Assembly (NCBI GenBank): GCA_014529385.2
Contig: CM043949.1
Coordinates: 107,793,054 to 107,857,053, forward strand
Source of the DNA: Adiantum capillus-veneris
Taxonomy: Eukaryota; Streptophyta; Polypodiopsida; Polypodiales; Pteridaceae
Direction: 5' to 3'
DNA: 64,000 nucleotides
The position numbers were made by a program, and so were the translations under genes. A model generated the notes under the pieces. The model worked only from the letters and a program-made list of their open reading frames with translations. It searched no databases and was not told where the DNA came from. Positions 21,231 to 33,839 of the stretch are shown piece by piece (the stretch's first letter is position 1; each line of letters opens with the position of its first letter).

Positions 21231-21514
21231 TATCTATCTATCTATCTATCTCTCTCTCTCTCTCTCTCTCCTCTCTTCTCTATCCCATCTCTCTCTCTCT
21301 CTCTCTCTCTCTCCCTTTCTATCTACTCTCTCTATTTCCCTCTCTCTCCCTCTATCTATCTCTCTTCTCTATCCCTATCCCCCCCCCCTCTCTCTCTATC
21401 CCTATCTCTCTCTCTCTATTTCTCTCCCTTTCTATCTACTATCTCTCTTTCCCTATCTCTCTCTATTCTCTCCCTCTATCTATCTCTCTCTTTCCCTATT
21501 TCTCTCTATTCTCT

Positions 21515-21570
<56 letters not shown>

Positions 21571-21591
21571 ATTTCTCTCCCTGTCTATCTA

Positions 21592-21623
<32 letters not shown>

Positions 21624-21671
21624 TTTCCCTCTTTCTCTCTCTCTCTGTCCCTCTTTCCCTATCTCTCTCTA

Positions 21672-21712
<41 letters not shown>

Positions 21713-21742
21713 TTCTATCCCTCTTTGTCACTCCCTCTTTCT

Positions 21743-21789
<47 letters not shown>

Positions 21790-21886
21790 TCTCCCTCTCT
21801 TTAATTATCTCCCTCTTTATCTATCTTTCTCTCCCTCTCTATCTATTTTCCTTCTCCTCCCTCTCTTTAAATTTCTCTCTCTTTCT

Positions 21887-21930
<44 letters not shown>
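21231..21930. repeat. 700-bp CT-rich simple-sequence tract, right flank of LINE
   Basis: Begins as (TATC)n directly after the LINE 3' end and becomes interrupted (CT)n/(CCCT)n to 21930. Open frames through it (Ser-Leu repeats) are repeat artefacts. Confidence 0.97.
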
Positions 21931-21933
<3 letters not shown>

Positions 21934-22450
21934 ACAAACTTAACATTTCTATCTAACATTCTATCCAAACAAGCCAAACAAACCAATCATTTTCAAACAA
22001 GCCTAGCAAAGCAACCATTTCCAAACAAGCTTAACACATGCAACCATTTCCAAATGAACGGAACATGTTATGAATTCTCTTTTTATTTTATTTTAATACG
22101 ATTTATGGATGTGTGTGTGTGTAGTAGTAGTAGTAGTAGTAGTAGTAGTCGTAGTAGAAAACAATAGGAAAAGAGGGGGAGGTGCTTTGTTTTGTGTTTA
22201 CCTCTTTCCTTGTACCGCGGTTGAGCTGCGGCTAGGTTGAGCTTCCAAAGACGATGGCGAAAAACCCCCTTCGATGTTGTGCTTGCAAAGACGATGGCGG
22301 AAACCCCCTTCGACAAAACTTAGGAAGCTTGGAGAAAGAGGGAGAGGGGGGGTGGGGGAGGAAAGCTTGGGAGCGATGGCGGAGAGCAAGGATACAAAGT
22401 ATGCAGCAAAAACACGGCATACTCTATCTTCTTGCCTATTTTAGGTGCCA
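21931..22450. other. Spacer with short degenerate repeats
   Basis: 21950-22060 has imperfect repeats of CCAAACAAGC and AACCATTTCCAAA. A (TAG)n tract lies at 22122-22157. A roughly 40-bp direct duplication (units at about 22239 and 22281, both with AAAGACGATGGCG and CCCCCTTCGA) follows. No gene is recognised. Confidence 0.7.
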
Positions 22451-22454
22451 CGCA

Positions 22455-22520
22455 TTACTAACGGGTATTAGCGCTGATATTACCGCGCCCATTACCGCTT
22501 CTATTACCGCGGCCGGTCAT
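22455..22520. repeat. Left sub-terminal repeats of the second CACTA element
   Basis: Four spaced copies of an ATTACCGC/TATTAGCGC-like motif. The right counterpart at 27118-27285 carries the inverse form (GCGGTAA, CGGTAATAA). Inverted sub-terminal motifs around a TNP2 gene are the CACTA pattern. The exact left terminus was not identified. Confidence 0.55.
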
Positions 22521-22864
22521 TTCAAACGGATACATGCGAATCGGAGGTTAAGGGGGAGGGGGGAGGGGGGGGGGGGTACAAACCACCCCCTCTATCCTTA
22601 GCTATCCATTATTTCATTTTTTAGCATTTTGAGTTTTTTAATGAACATTTTTTAATTTTTTATGGATACTTTATTTTGTAGTACTTTTAAATGTTTATTA
22701 ATTGCATTTTTAAAGTTTTCTTTTAGTTAAAAATAAATTTAGCACTCATTGTCATTTATTCCCTTTTACCTTAACTTTATGTAATTTTTTTAATGGAATT
22801 TAGGGCTTTTTTAAATATTTATTTTTAGGACACATGATTAAATAAATAACATTTTGCGTGTGCA

Positions 22865-25800
22865 GGACATCGATTGGGATGATCGTGGGTCCCCCTGGAG
22901 GCCCTGAGCATGATCGTTGGCTCAAGGAAAAACTCCCTTCTTCTTGCGCCAAGTACAAAAGGGCAATCCCTCGCTTGAGGCGTATTGCTTTGGAGCACGT
23001 GGAGAACGAAGGGCTTTGGCATCCTCGAAAAAGCGCTCGGAGAGATGAGAGTGCGACTCACCCGTCGCTTGAGGAGGTGTCCCATTGGTCTATGTTTGGT
23101 GGTGGTGCACTGGCGCACAAGGCCGAACAACAGAGGCAAGAGCGACTGGGCAATTTGGGTGAACTGCATGGTGATCCTCCCGTTGGCTCTACTTCGACAA
23201 CTCCTATGGCGTCTCCATCGCACTTTGAGGCAGAGGATGAGCATATGTTTGACATGTGTGATGAGTTACTAGCTCATGAGCGCGAGATGTGCGAGGAGGA
23301 TTGTCAGGTTTGCACTAAACGGGCTGCCGAAACGAAGGATAGATTGATGGCGAGTGCCCAAACACCTCTTTGCAACGGTGCACGGTACTCGGTGCTCCGA
23401 GCATCGTTGGAAGTCCTCAACTTGCAAGAAAAATTAGGTTGGAGTAATGCAAGTGTGGATGCACTACTTCTATAAGTATGGAATGTGGCCTTTATATACT
23501 CTCCACTCGCTTTATGGTGCTGTCTTCTAGCAATTATACTTATACCCATGTTTGTTGTAGTTTGATGGAAAAAATGTTACCACATGCCTCCAGATCATCG
23601 ACGAGATAGATCGTATGTCACTTCACTTGGAATGGAGTATGAGCGCATCTATGCGTGCGTCAATGATTTCATGCTATACCGCAATGAGCATGCACATGCT
23701 ACCTCATGTCCCGTGTGCGGGGAGGCACGATACGAGACAGGAGTGAGCGGGGCACACATATCCCGCAAGGTATTGAGACGTTTTTCATTAATTAATTCCT
23801 TGCATCCAAGACATGTTTAAAAGTAAGTCTATCGTGGAGCTTCTCACGTGGCACGTGAACCATCGCTCAAATGATGGAATGATGCGTGTCCCTATCGATT
23901 CACCTACATGGAGGCACATCGAAACTCAATGGCCAGAGTTTAAGTTGGAGCCTTGACACTTGAGGCTTGGGTTAGCAAGTGATGGTGTCAACCCCTTTGG
24001 CACTAAGTCTACTTCATGGAGCACTTGGCCTCCTGTGGTGATTATCAACTACAATATTCCACCATGGGAGACAACCAAGAAGGGCAATATACTTCTTTTC
24101 TTGCTTGTGCCAGGGAAGTACAAAGTGTCAAATACTGACGTCTACCTCGAGCCCCTCATCGAGGAGTTATGGAGAGGCATTCCTGTTGTCGATGTCTCAC
24201 TTGCAAAGGAGGGGAGAGAGGCCATTGTGAGGGGAATCCTTATGTGGACTATGTACGAATATCCTGGGCTTGGAGAGATTTCTGGTAACCCCCTTTCCTC
24301 TATCTCTCTCTCCCTCTCTCCCTTTAGTTCACTCATCTCTCTAACCATATGATAATGCAGGGTTGTCCACATTGGGGCACAATGCATGTCCTACTTGCGG
24401 GCCATCGTTGGTGACGGAGAGGCCCGATTCCTTGCACAAGGTAATCTATCCAAACAACCATCGTTTCTTACCTCAAGGGCATAACAAGCACAAGGCTCCA
24501 ACAAATGGGAAGACCTCTCTAAAGCTCACGATGGCAGATTGGGCAACCATTTGGGAAGAACACCACAACAGCAATCTGGCTCCGTGTCCTCCACCCCCCC
24601 TCCACCAAAAGGTATGTCAAGGTATTCCATATTTTTAAGGCTTTCATATTGGAAGGACTTAAAAGTACAACACCTCTTGGATCCCATGCACATATTCAAG
24701 AATGCAGCCCAAACACTATGGGACCACATTATTGGCAAGGAGGACTCTTTGGGTGCGAGGGAGGATTTGAGGCTTTTAAAACGTCGCCCCACCTCTGCTA
24801 CTCCACGTCGTGCCCCAAATGGAAATATTGTGCTTCCTAAAGCACCATGGATGCTAGCCAAAGAAGAATTAGAGAAGGTGAAGGGTACCATTGCCACTAT
24901 TCGCACACCAACAGGATACATGAGGTCGCTAACAGGAGCTTTCATAAAAGCGAAGAAGGGTGGAAGCGTTCAATTGTATCGGTTGAAGTCCCATGATTGG
25001 CACAAGATGCCAATCATACTCCCTATTCTATCTATAGTTTGTGTGTATGACTATCACTCACTTTCCCTTCCCCTGATTTACATTGTAGTTCATTCTGCCA
25101 GTGAGTATGTGTATATGTCGGGACAAGAAAGTGAGAGACGCTATTTTCAAACTAGGAGAGCTAGTACGTTACACCACAAGACTTCACTCAACTACACCTT
25201 TTTTATATACACAATAATTTCAACTAGCACTTAGTGTATCCTTGTGTGTTTTCTTGTAGATTTGTGAGCTCCAAGGAAATCGAAATAAATGCTATCCCTG
25301 CTGCTCAAACACTTGCAATAAAAACTGTGTTTGCCATTGAAGATGCATTTCCTTGATCGGTGCTTCTTCTAGTCAAATTCACCTCTTGGTTCACGTGTTG
25401 GAGGAGATCACTATATGTGGAGTAGTGAACGCACGATGGATGTTCTTCTTAGAGAGGGTTTTAAAGACTCTCAAAGATTTTGTGCGGCATGTATGGCCGA
25501 AGGGTGGATCGTTCAAGAGGCATTTGTTTACATATAAGAGTATTTGGCACAAGTTGATCCTTCAATGCCTCGCATGTGGTCAGACGAGGAAGATGCAAGG
25601 ATGAATTCACACTTGCCAAGTGGAAAGGGGAAACTACTTAACATGGATATGAATCTATCCCGAGTGTTCAATAACTTTTGTATTCTCAATGCAAAGATTA
25701 TGACCAAGTTGGGTGGACTTGTGGACAGTGGAAAAGGCAAGGTGTTTGCAAGAGAGGGAAGCATGGAAACAAGCACATGGAGGAAGGAGGGCACCCCCAG

Positions 25801-26736
25801 TGCCTAGACACCTTGCATGCTTCCCAAGTCTCATTAGTGCAGAGTGGATTCATGAGAGAATGACCGAGGCAAAAGCGCGTGGAGAAGACATCACCAGCAA
25901 AGAATGGGAGTATGCACGAGGCTGCGTACCAAAGGTAGAGTACTCATATACCTAAACCATATTGTAAAATTTTTTCTTGAAATTATCTTTAATATGTATT
26001 TGATGAATTAATATATTTTTCTATTTTGTAGTGCCTTTCCTTTAACTCTATGTGGTCAAAGGGTCGTCACTTTTGTACGCGCCACATTGACGAGCGTAGA
26101 ACCACCATGGATTGTGCCATCATGGGCAACTTTGACACAGACAGTGATGAAGCCAGGTACTGCGGAACTATTGAAAGGATACTAAGGGTTAATTTTCAAA
26201 CCTTTCATACCTCTACATTGTGGACTGTAGTGTGCATCACACAGGGAGGTATGCCAATTTAGTTTTACCGCGCAATTGTGAGCAGGTGAGTGACATGTAC
26301 CTTTTTTATTCTTATTTTCTTGTAGCATTAATTATACCATTGTTACTCACTTTGAGCTTCTCTTTTATAGGTCATCTATATCCCAGCAATCCACCAACCA
26401 AAACTTTGGTTTGGAATTCCCATAACACCTTGGGGGAGAACCATTTTTTCCACTAATGAAGTGGAGACCATCTTCGACCCTCTTCCACCTCCGACTTTGG
26501 ATGAGGTGGAAACAGAGGAGAGGGAGGTCGATGAATCAAGTCCGGTGGCAGCAAGTCTTAGCGAGGATGATTGTCATGATGATGAAGATGATGAGATGGA
26601 GGATGACGAACTTGAAGATGATGAAGGCAATGTATCCACAAACGACAATTCTGTTTCTCTCTTTATTGATTTAGGAGCCATGGGCTTAGAATTGGATGAT
26701 GCCTCATGTAGAGATCTTTTGGAAGATGATTCATAA
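22865..26736 (+). pseudogene. CACTA transposase TNP2 with DUF4218 and DUF4216 domains, degenerate
   Basis: Exon-like blocks in family order on the plus strand: an N-terminal block to about 23470 (ending LGWSNASVDALLL); the TNP2 zinc region at 23584-23760 (LGMEYERIYACVNDFMLY, CPVCGEARY); the catalytic core at 23822-24290 (ELLTWHVNH, RLGLASDGVNPFG, DVYLEPLIEELW); after an apparent intron, ACPTCG and LDPMHIFKN at 24375-25015 with a terminal LKSHDWHKM; DUF4218 at about 25380-25520 (LVHVLEEITICGVVNARWM); DUF4216 at about 26035-26180 (HIDERRTTMDCAIMGNFD); and an acidic C-terminus ending at 26736. It cuts and joins CACTA ends in intact elements. Damage: a 4-bp ATTA duplication at 23787-23797 shifts the frame, TGA at 23954-23956 replaces what is normally an Arg before HLRLGL, and other frame changes occur near 23570 and 25330-25600. 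Introns are uncertain because of decay. Confidence 0.9.
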
Positions 26737-26905
26737 ACATTTTGCACTAGTTATGAAGTTTTTTGGTCGTGTAATCCATTCATCTCTCTCTCCCCCCTCT
26801 TCCTCTCTTTAGATTTGGGAATATGCTCAATTATGTTAATCAATTGACAGTGATTATTTTAGTTGTAACCAAGTGTAATCCTATATCCCTCCCCTCCTCC
26901 TCCTC

Positions 26906-26950
<45 letters not shown>

Positions 26951-27032
26951 TCTTTCTCTTCTTTTTTAAATTTGAAAATTTTATACAATATTCTTAATTT
27001 TTATTGAGAGGAGGGAAACACCAAAATTTGAA

Positions 27033-27059
27033 GGGGGGGGGGGGGGGGGGGGGGGGGGG
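27033..27059. repeat. Poly-G run of 27 bases
   Basis: An uninterrupted G mononucleotide run on the plus strand in the 3' flank of the TNP2 gene. A shorter interrupted G tract sits near the left end of the same element (22550-22576). Confidence 0.97.
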
Positions 27060-27117
27060 AGGGATGTTATTTTAAGCCAAATTTGAAAGATAAGGCACTA
27101 AATTTGGTTGTCGGATA

Positions 27118-27312
27118 TAACAACGGCAATAAACACGGTAATAACAGAGGTAATAAACATGGAAATAATAGCGAAAACTATCGCGGAAATATTTTAAACA
27201 CACAAAAATCCCCCTGCCCTCCTCTCTCTTGTTTCTCTACTTGAATTTGCACCTTCTCTCTACAAAACGCGGTAAAACAGCGCGGTAAACACTTGGAGAT
27301 TTTCATAGTGAT
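27118..27312. repeat. Right sub-terminal repeats and possible terminus of the second CACTA element
   Basis: Repeated GGTAATAA/GCGGTAAA motifs at 27118-27285. The plus strand then runs ..TTTTCATAGTG to 27312, which on the minus strand begins CACTATGAAAA and fits a CACTA-type end. There is no matching left end, so the terminus is tentative. Confidence 0.45.
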
Positions 27313-28844
27313 TGTTGGACCTAGCATTTTTGCACATTTCCAAGTTTTTTGACGTTTTTGGTAATTGACCCACTTATAGTATATTTTTGAAGTACATATC
27401 ACAAAGTTCTCACAATAATAGCAAACAAAAAATATTGTGATATTATACATGAGTGGAAGGCAAGAACTTGATGGAACTGAGTGACAAGTGTATCTCTCAA
27501 GTTATGTGAGCACCTCTTTATACTAGAAATAGTTAGTTACACTATTGTTCACCGTATGAAGGCATGTCAAAGCAAACACCCACACATTAGAACTCCCTCT
27601 TAGGTGGAAAAGGAAATGGACGTCTTTTCACGTTTTTGACTAGATTGAGTCACAAGAAGGCATCAACTCCACCATCTCAGGTGAGGGAAGTGATCTTACA
27701 ACGACTAAGACTGACCAATTTTTCGGGCAAGGGGAGGATGTATATCTCTTTTAATTATTTTTTGACTTCACTTGACACTTCCAATTCAATTCCTCATGTA
27801 GGGGGAAGGCCATCTTACAGGTGGTTAGCAGTTGAAGAGTAGGGACTACTTGGACTAGGTAGGGCTCTTATAGCTTTATGTTCACCTTCAAAATGCATTA
27901 ATATACTAGTGACTTATATTAGATAATACTAGTGGATATCACACATATATAGATACAGTTGATAGAAGACATACTTACAACAACTAGCTAGCTAGATATA
28001 TATGGTAGGTAGGTGTAGATAGAAGTAGGGATAACTAGGTTGATTTTAGATAGAAAATGCAATATTAGCTAGAAACCATAGTAGGTCCAAAACATGATAG
28101 TAAGACACTAAATGTGGTAGTAGAATGATGTAATAATAGTGCCAAAATTGATAAGGATAAAAATGAGATAGAAATCCATAGAAATCTAAACTTAGTAATC
28201 TTTAGAAAATCCTTATGTGCAATTATGGAGCCATGAAATAGGATTGATATAAATGCACTATATATTTTTAAAGTGAAGGGTATGTAACAAGTATTCACAC
28301 AACAATAACATTTTTCCTTTGAAGCAACTACAAACATCAAATTTCAATCACATAAAGAGACATTAGAGGAGCATTAGAGCGACCTCAATTCTTTGATCTT
28401 ACTCCACTTCCACCCATTCACAACAAAGGAGGAGAATGTTGGACTAAGCTAATTAAGTGATGGAGCCTCAACTACTCAAATGTGATGTGGCATTTGTAGA
28501 ACCTAAGGTGGAAGAAACATTGGTTGCTACTTTGACATGGAGTCAATTATTTGAAACAAGGTGGGAATGACCCTTAGCTGGAACCCTCTCAAGGGCTAAA
28601 AGCAGGCTTTGGTGGTACAAAATATGTTTGAATAGTTGAAAGTGAAGAGGAAAATGGATTTTTTAAAACATCCTGGGTTGTAAAAAAGTCTTTTAATTAA
28701 CGTTTTGAATAGGTTGTGGGTGGGATCTTACAACAACGTGGGTGTAGTTGCCGAGATTGCTCATGAGGCAACTTGCTGCTACTATGCACTCGATGGCCAA
28801 GAAGTTCTCTTTGTGTGTGCTGCTTGCGGTACCTCTATGAGACA

Positions 28845-28900
<56 letters not shown>

Positions 28901-28967
28901 CATTTATCTATATGTGCAGCAACTACAACCTGTGTCCTCCACAACTAGCTCTCTATCTATCCCCCCT

Positions 28968-29050
<83 letters not shown>

Positions 29051-29930
29051 GTGTGAAGCAAGCCCTTCCATTGATGTGTGCTTGGAGATACAACGAGCAA
29101 AAAACACGATGGAAATCTATTACCCTAGTCTCATCAATGAAACTATCAGTAATCAAGCCTATATGCGCAACTATTTGGCAAAAGATAAACACAACCGATG
29201 AAAGAAGGAAAGGCATCCTCTTGCTACCAAAAATTTCACGCTACCAAATAACAAGTGAAGAAAGAACATATGCAAAGCAATGGTGGCTGAGTGTTGGAAA
29301 AGGCAGACTTAGGGGCTTCAAGTATCCAAACAACAAGAGATACTCAAGGAGCCCATGAAACAATCATGCATTTTCCAACTTGAGAAAATCAAATACTGAA
29401 TCAAGTTTTGTTTTTGGAGTTAGTAATACGTTGATGCAGCTCAAGGTACCGCACTTTGCAAGTGAGCATTTTGTAAAAAGAACCTCATTGGTGATGATCC
29501 TAAATATATATGAAAGAATAAAAAATTTGAATCAATCAAAATTGCTAGTCTTTTGGGTGTTCATCAAAGAAACATAGCGACAACGAGAACTTGGTTTGAG
29601 TTGAGAGATGAGAATGAAGCATTGCCACCTACTACTTGTCAGAGACATTTGCCTCGACATAGCAGTATCACATGTGAAACCACATATTTGGTCTATGCCT
29701 TTTGAACATTAGAGACCAGAGTTTTACCTAACAAAAAGGATATATGCAAGACAATAATTGACTCAAAACATGTCATCAAACAACCCATACATCTTCTCGA
29801 TGACTCTTAGATAACACATTCAAATGATAGCAGTCTTTAATTGCATGGAATTCTGTTTGGATTGATGTTTATAATGACAACCTTGGATAATAGTCTTAGG
29901 ATATATTCTAGACATTACCAAATTCAATAC
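27313..29930. other. Non-coding region with two (CT)n tracts
   Basis: AT-rich sequence without a recognisable gene. (CT)n runs lie at 28850-28898 and 28970-29047. The open frames through them on both strands are repeat artefacts. 29050-29360 is open on the plus strand but matches nothing I know. Confidence 0.6.
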
Positions 29931-31650
29931 TATATTGCTCATTTGGTACCTTGAAATAGTGCCATTTTTTGCTCAACATTAGTAGGAAAAGTATGATTGT
30001 TTAAGACGCTACCAAAGTTGGTGCTCAAACATATTTGCTGCTTTATAAGATTTGGTGCACGAGCCTTGTTACATTAGCATGTTCATCAAAGCATATCATC
30101 AAAACCAACTTTGGTTTTTTTTTTTTTGCATTGGTTCACACAACACCAAATTTTGTGCTTTCACAGATTTGGTGCTTTCACTCAACTTTGATATTACCAA
30201 GCATGTGACCCAAATATAAATCAACCCAAAATTATATAAGCTTGGCACAACCACCAATTTGGTACATCTTTCTTCTTTGCTACTACTTTATAGTTTGATA
30301 TGGTATTCTATTTCGTTACTCTATCCAATTTTGGTTCTTGCTGGGAGCTTCTGCTTTTCTTTTGGTCTTCTTTCTAACCAATGTTGGTACTCTCCCGATT
30401 TCATGGGTGGTTTTTATAGCCATGTTCAATACTCAAGGTCTTGGACTAGTTGGTACATGTTTTTCCTTTGGTACTCCTTTATAGTTTGATATGGTGTTCT
30501 CTTTTGCTACCCTATCCAATTTTGGTTCTAGCTAGAAACTTTTGTTCTTTTTTGGTATTCTCTGCCGCCAATATTGGTACTCTATTGATTTCATTTGAGA
30601 TTCTTATAGCAATGTTTAATACCATATCACCTAGCCATTTGGTACATCTCTCTCCTTTGGTACTCCTTTATAGTTTTGTTATGGTGTTTTGTTTTTGGTA
30701 CTCTATCCAAATTTGTTTTAGCTGACTATTTTTGATTTAGTTTTGGTATTCTCTACGACCAGTTTTGGTAGTATATTGATTTCATGGGTGATCTTTATAG
30801 TTCTCTTTGATAGAAAAGCACCTGGACCGGTTGATACATCTTTCTCCTTTTGTACTCCTTTATAGTTTGGTATGTGTTTTGTTTTGGTACTCTATCCAAA
30901 TTTGGTTCTAGTTGGGTACTTTTGTTTTAGTTTTGGTATTCTCTACTACCACTTTTGGTACTATATTGATGTCATGGGTGATTTTTATAGCCCCGCTCAA
31001 TAGCAATGCTCTTAGACCAATTGGTACATGATCTTTCTCCTTTGGTACTTCTTTATAGTTTGGTACGATGTTTTGTTTTGGTACCCTATCCAAATTTGGT
31101 TCTAGTTGGGTACTTTTGTTTTAGTTTTGGTAATTTTTACAACTAGTTTTGTTAGCATATTGATTTTATGGGTGATTTTTATAGCCCTGCTCAATAACAA
31201 ACATATGGACCAGTTGGTACATCTTTCTCCTTTGATACTCCTTTATAGTTTGGTAAGGCATTCTGTTTTGGTGCTCTATCCAAAGTTGGTTTCAACTAGT
31301 ACTTTTGTTTTAATTTTGGTATTCTCTATGATCAATTTTTGATACTATATTGATTTCGTTGTTGCTTTTTACATCCTTGTTCAATACCAAAGCAATTGGA
31401 CGAATTTGTTACTTGGGCCAGTTTGGTACTTTTTTGAATTTGGTATCGTGTTATAGTTTTATATGGAGTACTCTATTTGTATTCTGTTTTGGTAGTCTAT
31501 TTTTATTTTGTTACTAGATTCCCGCTTCAATTTTAGTACTTTAGGATAGTTTGGTACTCTCTCAATGTTTTTGTTTGGGATTGTATACTTGTTTGGTACT
31601 CTGTTTACGTGTGTTATTTGAGGTGATTTTGCTCTAATTTATAATGTACT
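29930..31650 (+). repeat. Tandem array, ~190-bp units rich in TTTGGTACT
   Basis: The landmark CTTTATAGTTTGGTATGG-like string recurs at about 30286, 30471, 30660, 30855, 31047 and 31237, giving a period of roughly 185-195 bp over six units. TTTGGTAC(T/A) motifs are dense throughout and extend more loosely to both sides. The array ends a few bases before the ATG of the transposase-like gene. The reverse motif AGTACCAAA forms clusters at 33840-34015 and 50250-51480, so the array may be one arm of long inverted, degenerate terminal repeats. Confidence 0.85.
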
Positions 31651-31660
31651 GGTTTGATAG

Positions 31661-33440
31661 ATGGAGTTGTATAATAGGTTTAGACGTGCAGTAGTGAGGC
31701 TGTTACTTAGATCCTTTGAGGCTCTGAAACCATTCTTTGTTTGGAAGTTTAAAGAGCAGTATACGTGTTGTTGTGTATCATGTTTAGATGATATATTTTA
31801 AGGAGGCTTTTAATCAAATGCACCAAAAAAAGTTTGGGCATCATAGAAAATTTCATAATTGTACCTGATCCATTTATTGTGTAAAGGGCCATTCAGGTGA
31901 GTGGTTTGCTAGCCAGGATATATTGCAATACATTAGTATTTCGTGGGAATCCAATGTATGCCTTAAACTTGACAACAATGAATATCATGCAAAAAAATGC
32001 TTGTTTGGAGATTTCCCTTGATGTGGGATGAGCAAGTCAACATTTTCCCCAGATGAGATTGCATCAGACAACAAGGAAGTGACTGTGAAAGTCTTCAAGG
32101 ACGCGAGAACTAACAGATCAATGCCAAAGAAAGTGAGAATAAGCAAAAGGATCTCGTCGTGGAAAGAATTCAGAGTGTTGCATTTATTCATTTCTTCTTT
32201 GACCATCTCAAAATCTTCATCAACCACATCTTCCTCTTTAGGTGGTAGGCACAACAATTTAAAGATTGCTTGCTTACGTTTCCTAGCAAGGTAGTTGTGT
32301 ATGTTGTTGATTTTGCAAATAATTTTTCATTTAAAGTGCAAAAAGAGATTCAATCCATGCATTTGTAGTCAACCCAGGTAATCATATTGGCGTAGATCTC
32401 TTATGTGAGAAACTCAACAAGTGTTGTTGAGAAGCCAATACACTTTTACATATTAGATGACAAGCACCATGACACCTATTTATTCATCCTTGTTTTATGC
32501 TTCATGACCAGTGGCTTAAACAACAAGGACATCATTTGCTCTCTCACTGGGTATAGTCAAATGGTGTTGCCTCTCAATTTAAGACATGGAGACCTTACTA
32601 TTTTGTGGCAAGGTACTATCAATTTATAGGCTTATGTAGGATGCATCACTTCTTCATGTCGGGACACTATAAAGGAGAGCATGATGGTGTAGGTGCTGTG
32701 ATAAAGAGAATGCTCACTCATGAGGAGTTCAAACTAGATGGTTGGCCTATGAAGTGTGCGATTGATGTGGTGAGCTTTCTTAATGCAGAATTTTAGCCCA
32801 TAAGAGAAGCTCATCTATGTAGTACTCAAAGATTTTTTCTGGTTGGTGTCAAAGGATGATGTGCAACATAGCCTATGATGGGACTATCAGTGCATTACAG
32901 GATCTCACTTCTTCCATTGTGTTGATGGATACTCTACGAGTAACCCATGTGCTGTGTGATTTTGAACGCTCTCATGTTTTTGTGACCCATGTCTAAAGGG
33001 GAAGTGGAGGAGTTGCAAGAACAAACTACATATAGATGAGTGGAAATATGTTTCCATTCTACTATTGATAGAGACGATGGAAGCAGATACTGTCTCAGAG
33101 GATGAGGATCGATGAGGATGGCAACATTGATATATCTGGCAATCTCAAAAGTCATGATCACAATGTGGCCGTGTATGAAGGAGACCTTGAAGTGATGTGC
33201 AAAAGGCTATCCAAAGGAGACAACTTTGCATTCAAGGTAGCTGAGAAGAACGAGGACTTCTACCTTCTAAATTGCATATAAACAATGTATCAAACAACCA
33301 AAGCAGAGAAGGATAAGTGGCATAGCAAAATTTTTAAAGGTAAAAAACTGGTTGAGGGCTTGTATTATGGCCAAGTGTATGGGAAATTTGACACATACAC
33401 CCTACTAGATCATCTCCCTCTAGTGATGATATAATCCCAT
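31661..33440 (+). pseudogene. Degenerate DDE-type transposase-like gene of an unassigned family
   Basis: Starts with MELYNRFRRAVVRLL and FEALKPFFVWKFKEQY followed by a Cys-rich TCCCVSC motif. Then, in order: CGMSKSTFSPDEIA (32026), YVVDFANNF and QKEIQSMH (about 32297-32366), FYILDDKHHDTY (about 32440), GHYKGEHDGVGAVIKR (about 32661), CFCDPCLKGKW with a further Cys (about 32965), and DNFAFKVAEKNEDFYLL near the end (about 33220). From memory, the D-F-A-x-N, Q-x-E-x-Q-S-x-H, D-D-x-H-D and GKG-x-x-DG-x-G-x-x-KR signatures co-occur in large uncharacterised transposon-associated proteins of plants and invertebrates. They would supply the acidic residues of an RNase H-like fold. I cannot name the superfamily. 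Multiple stops (for example the TAA at 31799-31801 and two TAG codons near 32368-32400) and frameshifts make it a pseudogene. Confidence 0.6.
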
Positions 33441-33839
33441 CTTGTAAGAGACATACGCTTCCCGATGGAGTTTACCCTGAGCTACCAAACTATTTCAAAT
33501 TAGCCTATGAGGGATATGAGAACATTTACAAAAAAAATCCATTAGATGATGATACAAAGAAAATTGTCAGCATGACAACCTTGCCTCCATCTACCATACT
33601 TACAAATGAAAACATATGTAACTGTTGAAATTAAAGTGTCACTTCTTAGACCAATTGAGCAGTTTTGATACTTTTGGTGTTTGTTACACGTTGTCTTTTA
33701 TTATTTCACTATTTCTTTGACTTTAGCAAGTACCAAATTTTGAAAGTGTATATTCAAAAGTAATACTTACTAACATTTATGCATCACCTTCTACTTACTT
33801 ACCATCTACACAACCTACTCCATATAGAGCCAACTTTTG

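Noticed and set aside
21178-21934. 208-codon Ser/Leu-rich open frame
   Set aside because: A pure CT-tract artefact directly after the LINE. The repeat explains its whole length.
28705-29358. 217-codon open frame
   Set aside because: Most of it is (CT)n translation. The ends match no family and there is no splice or promoter support.
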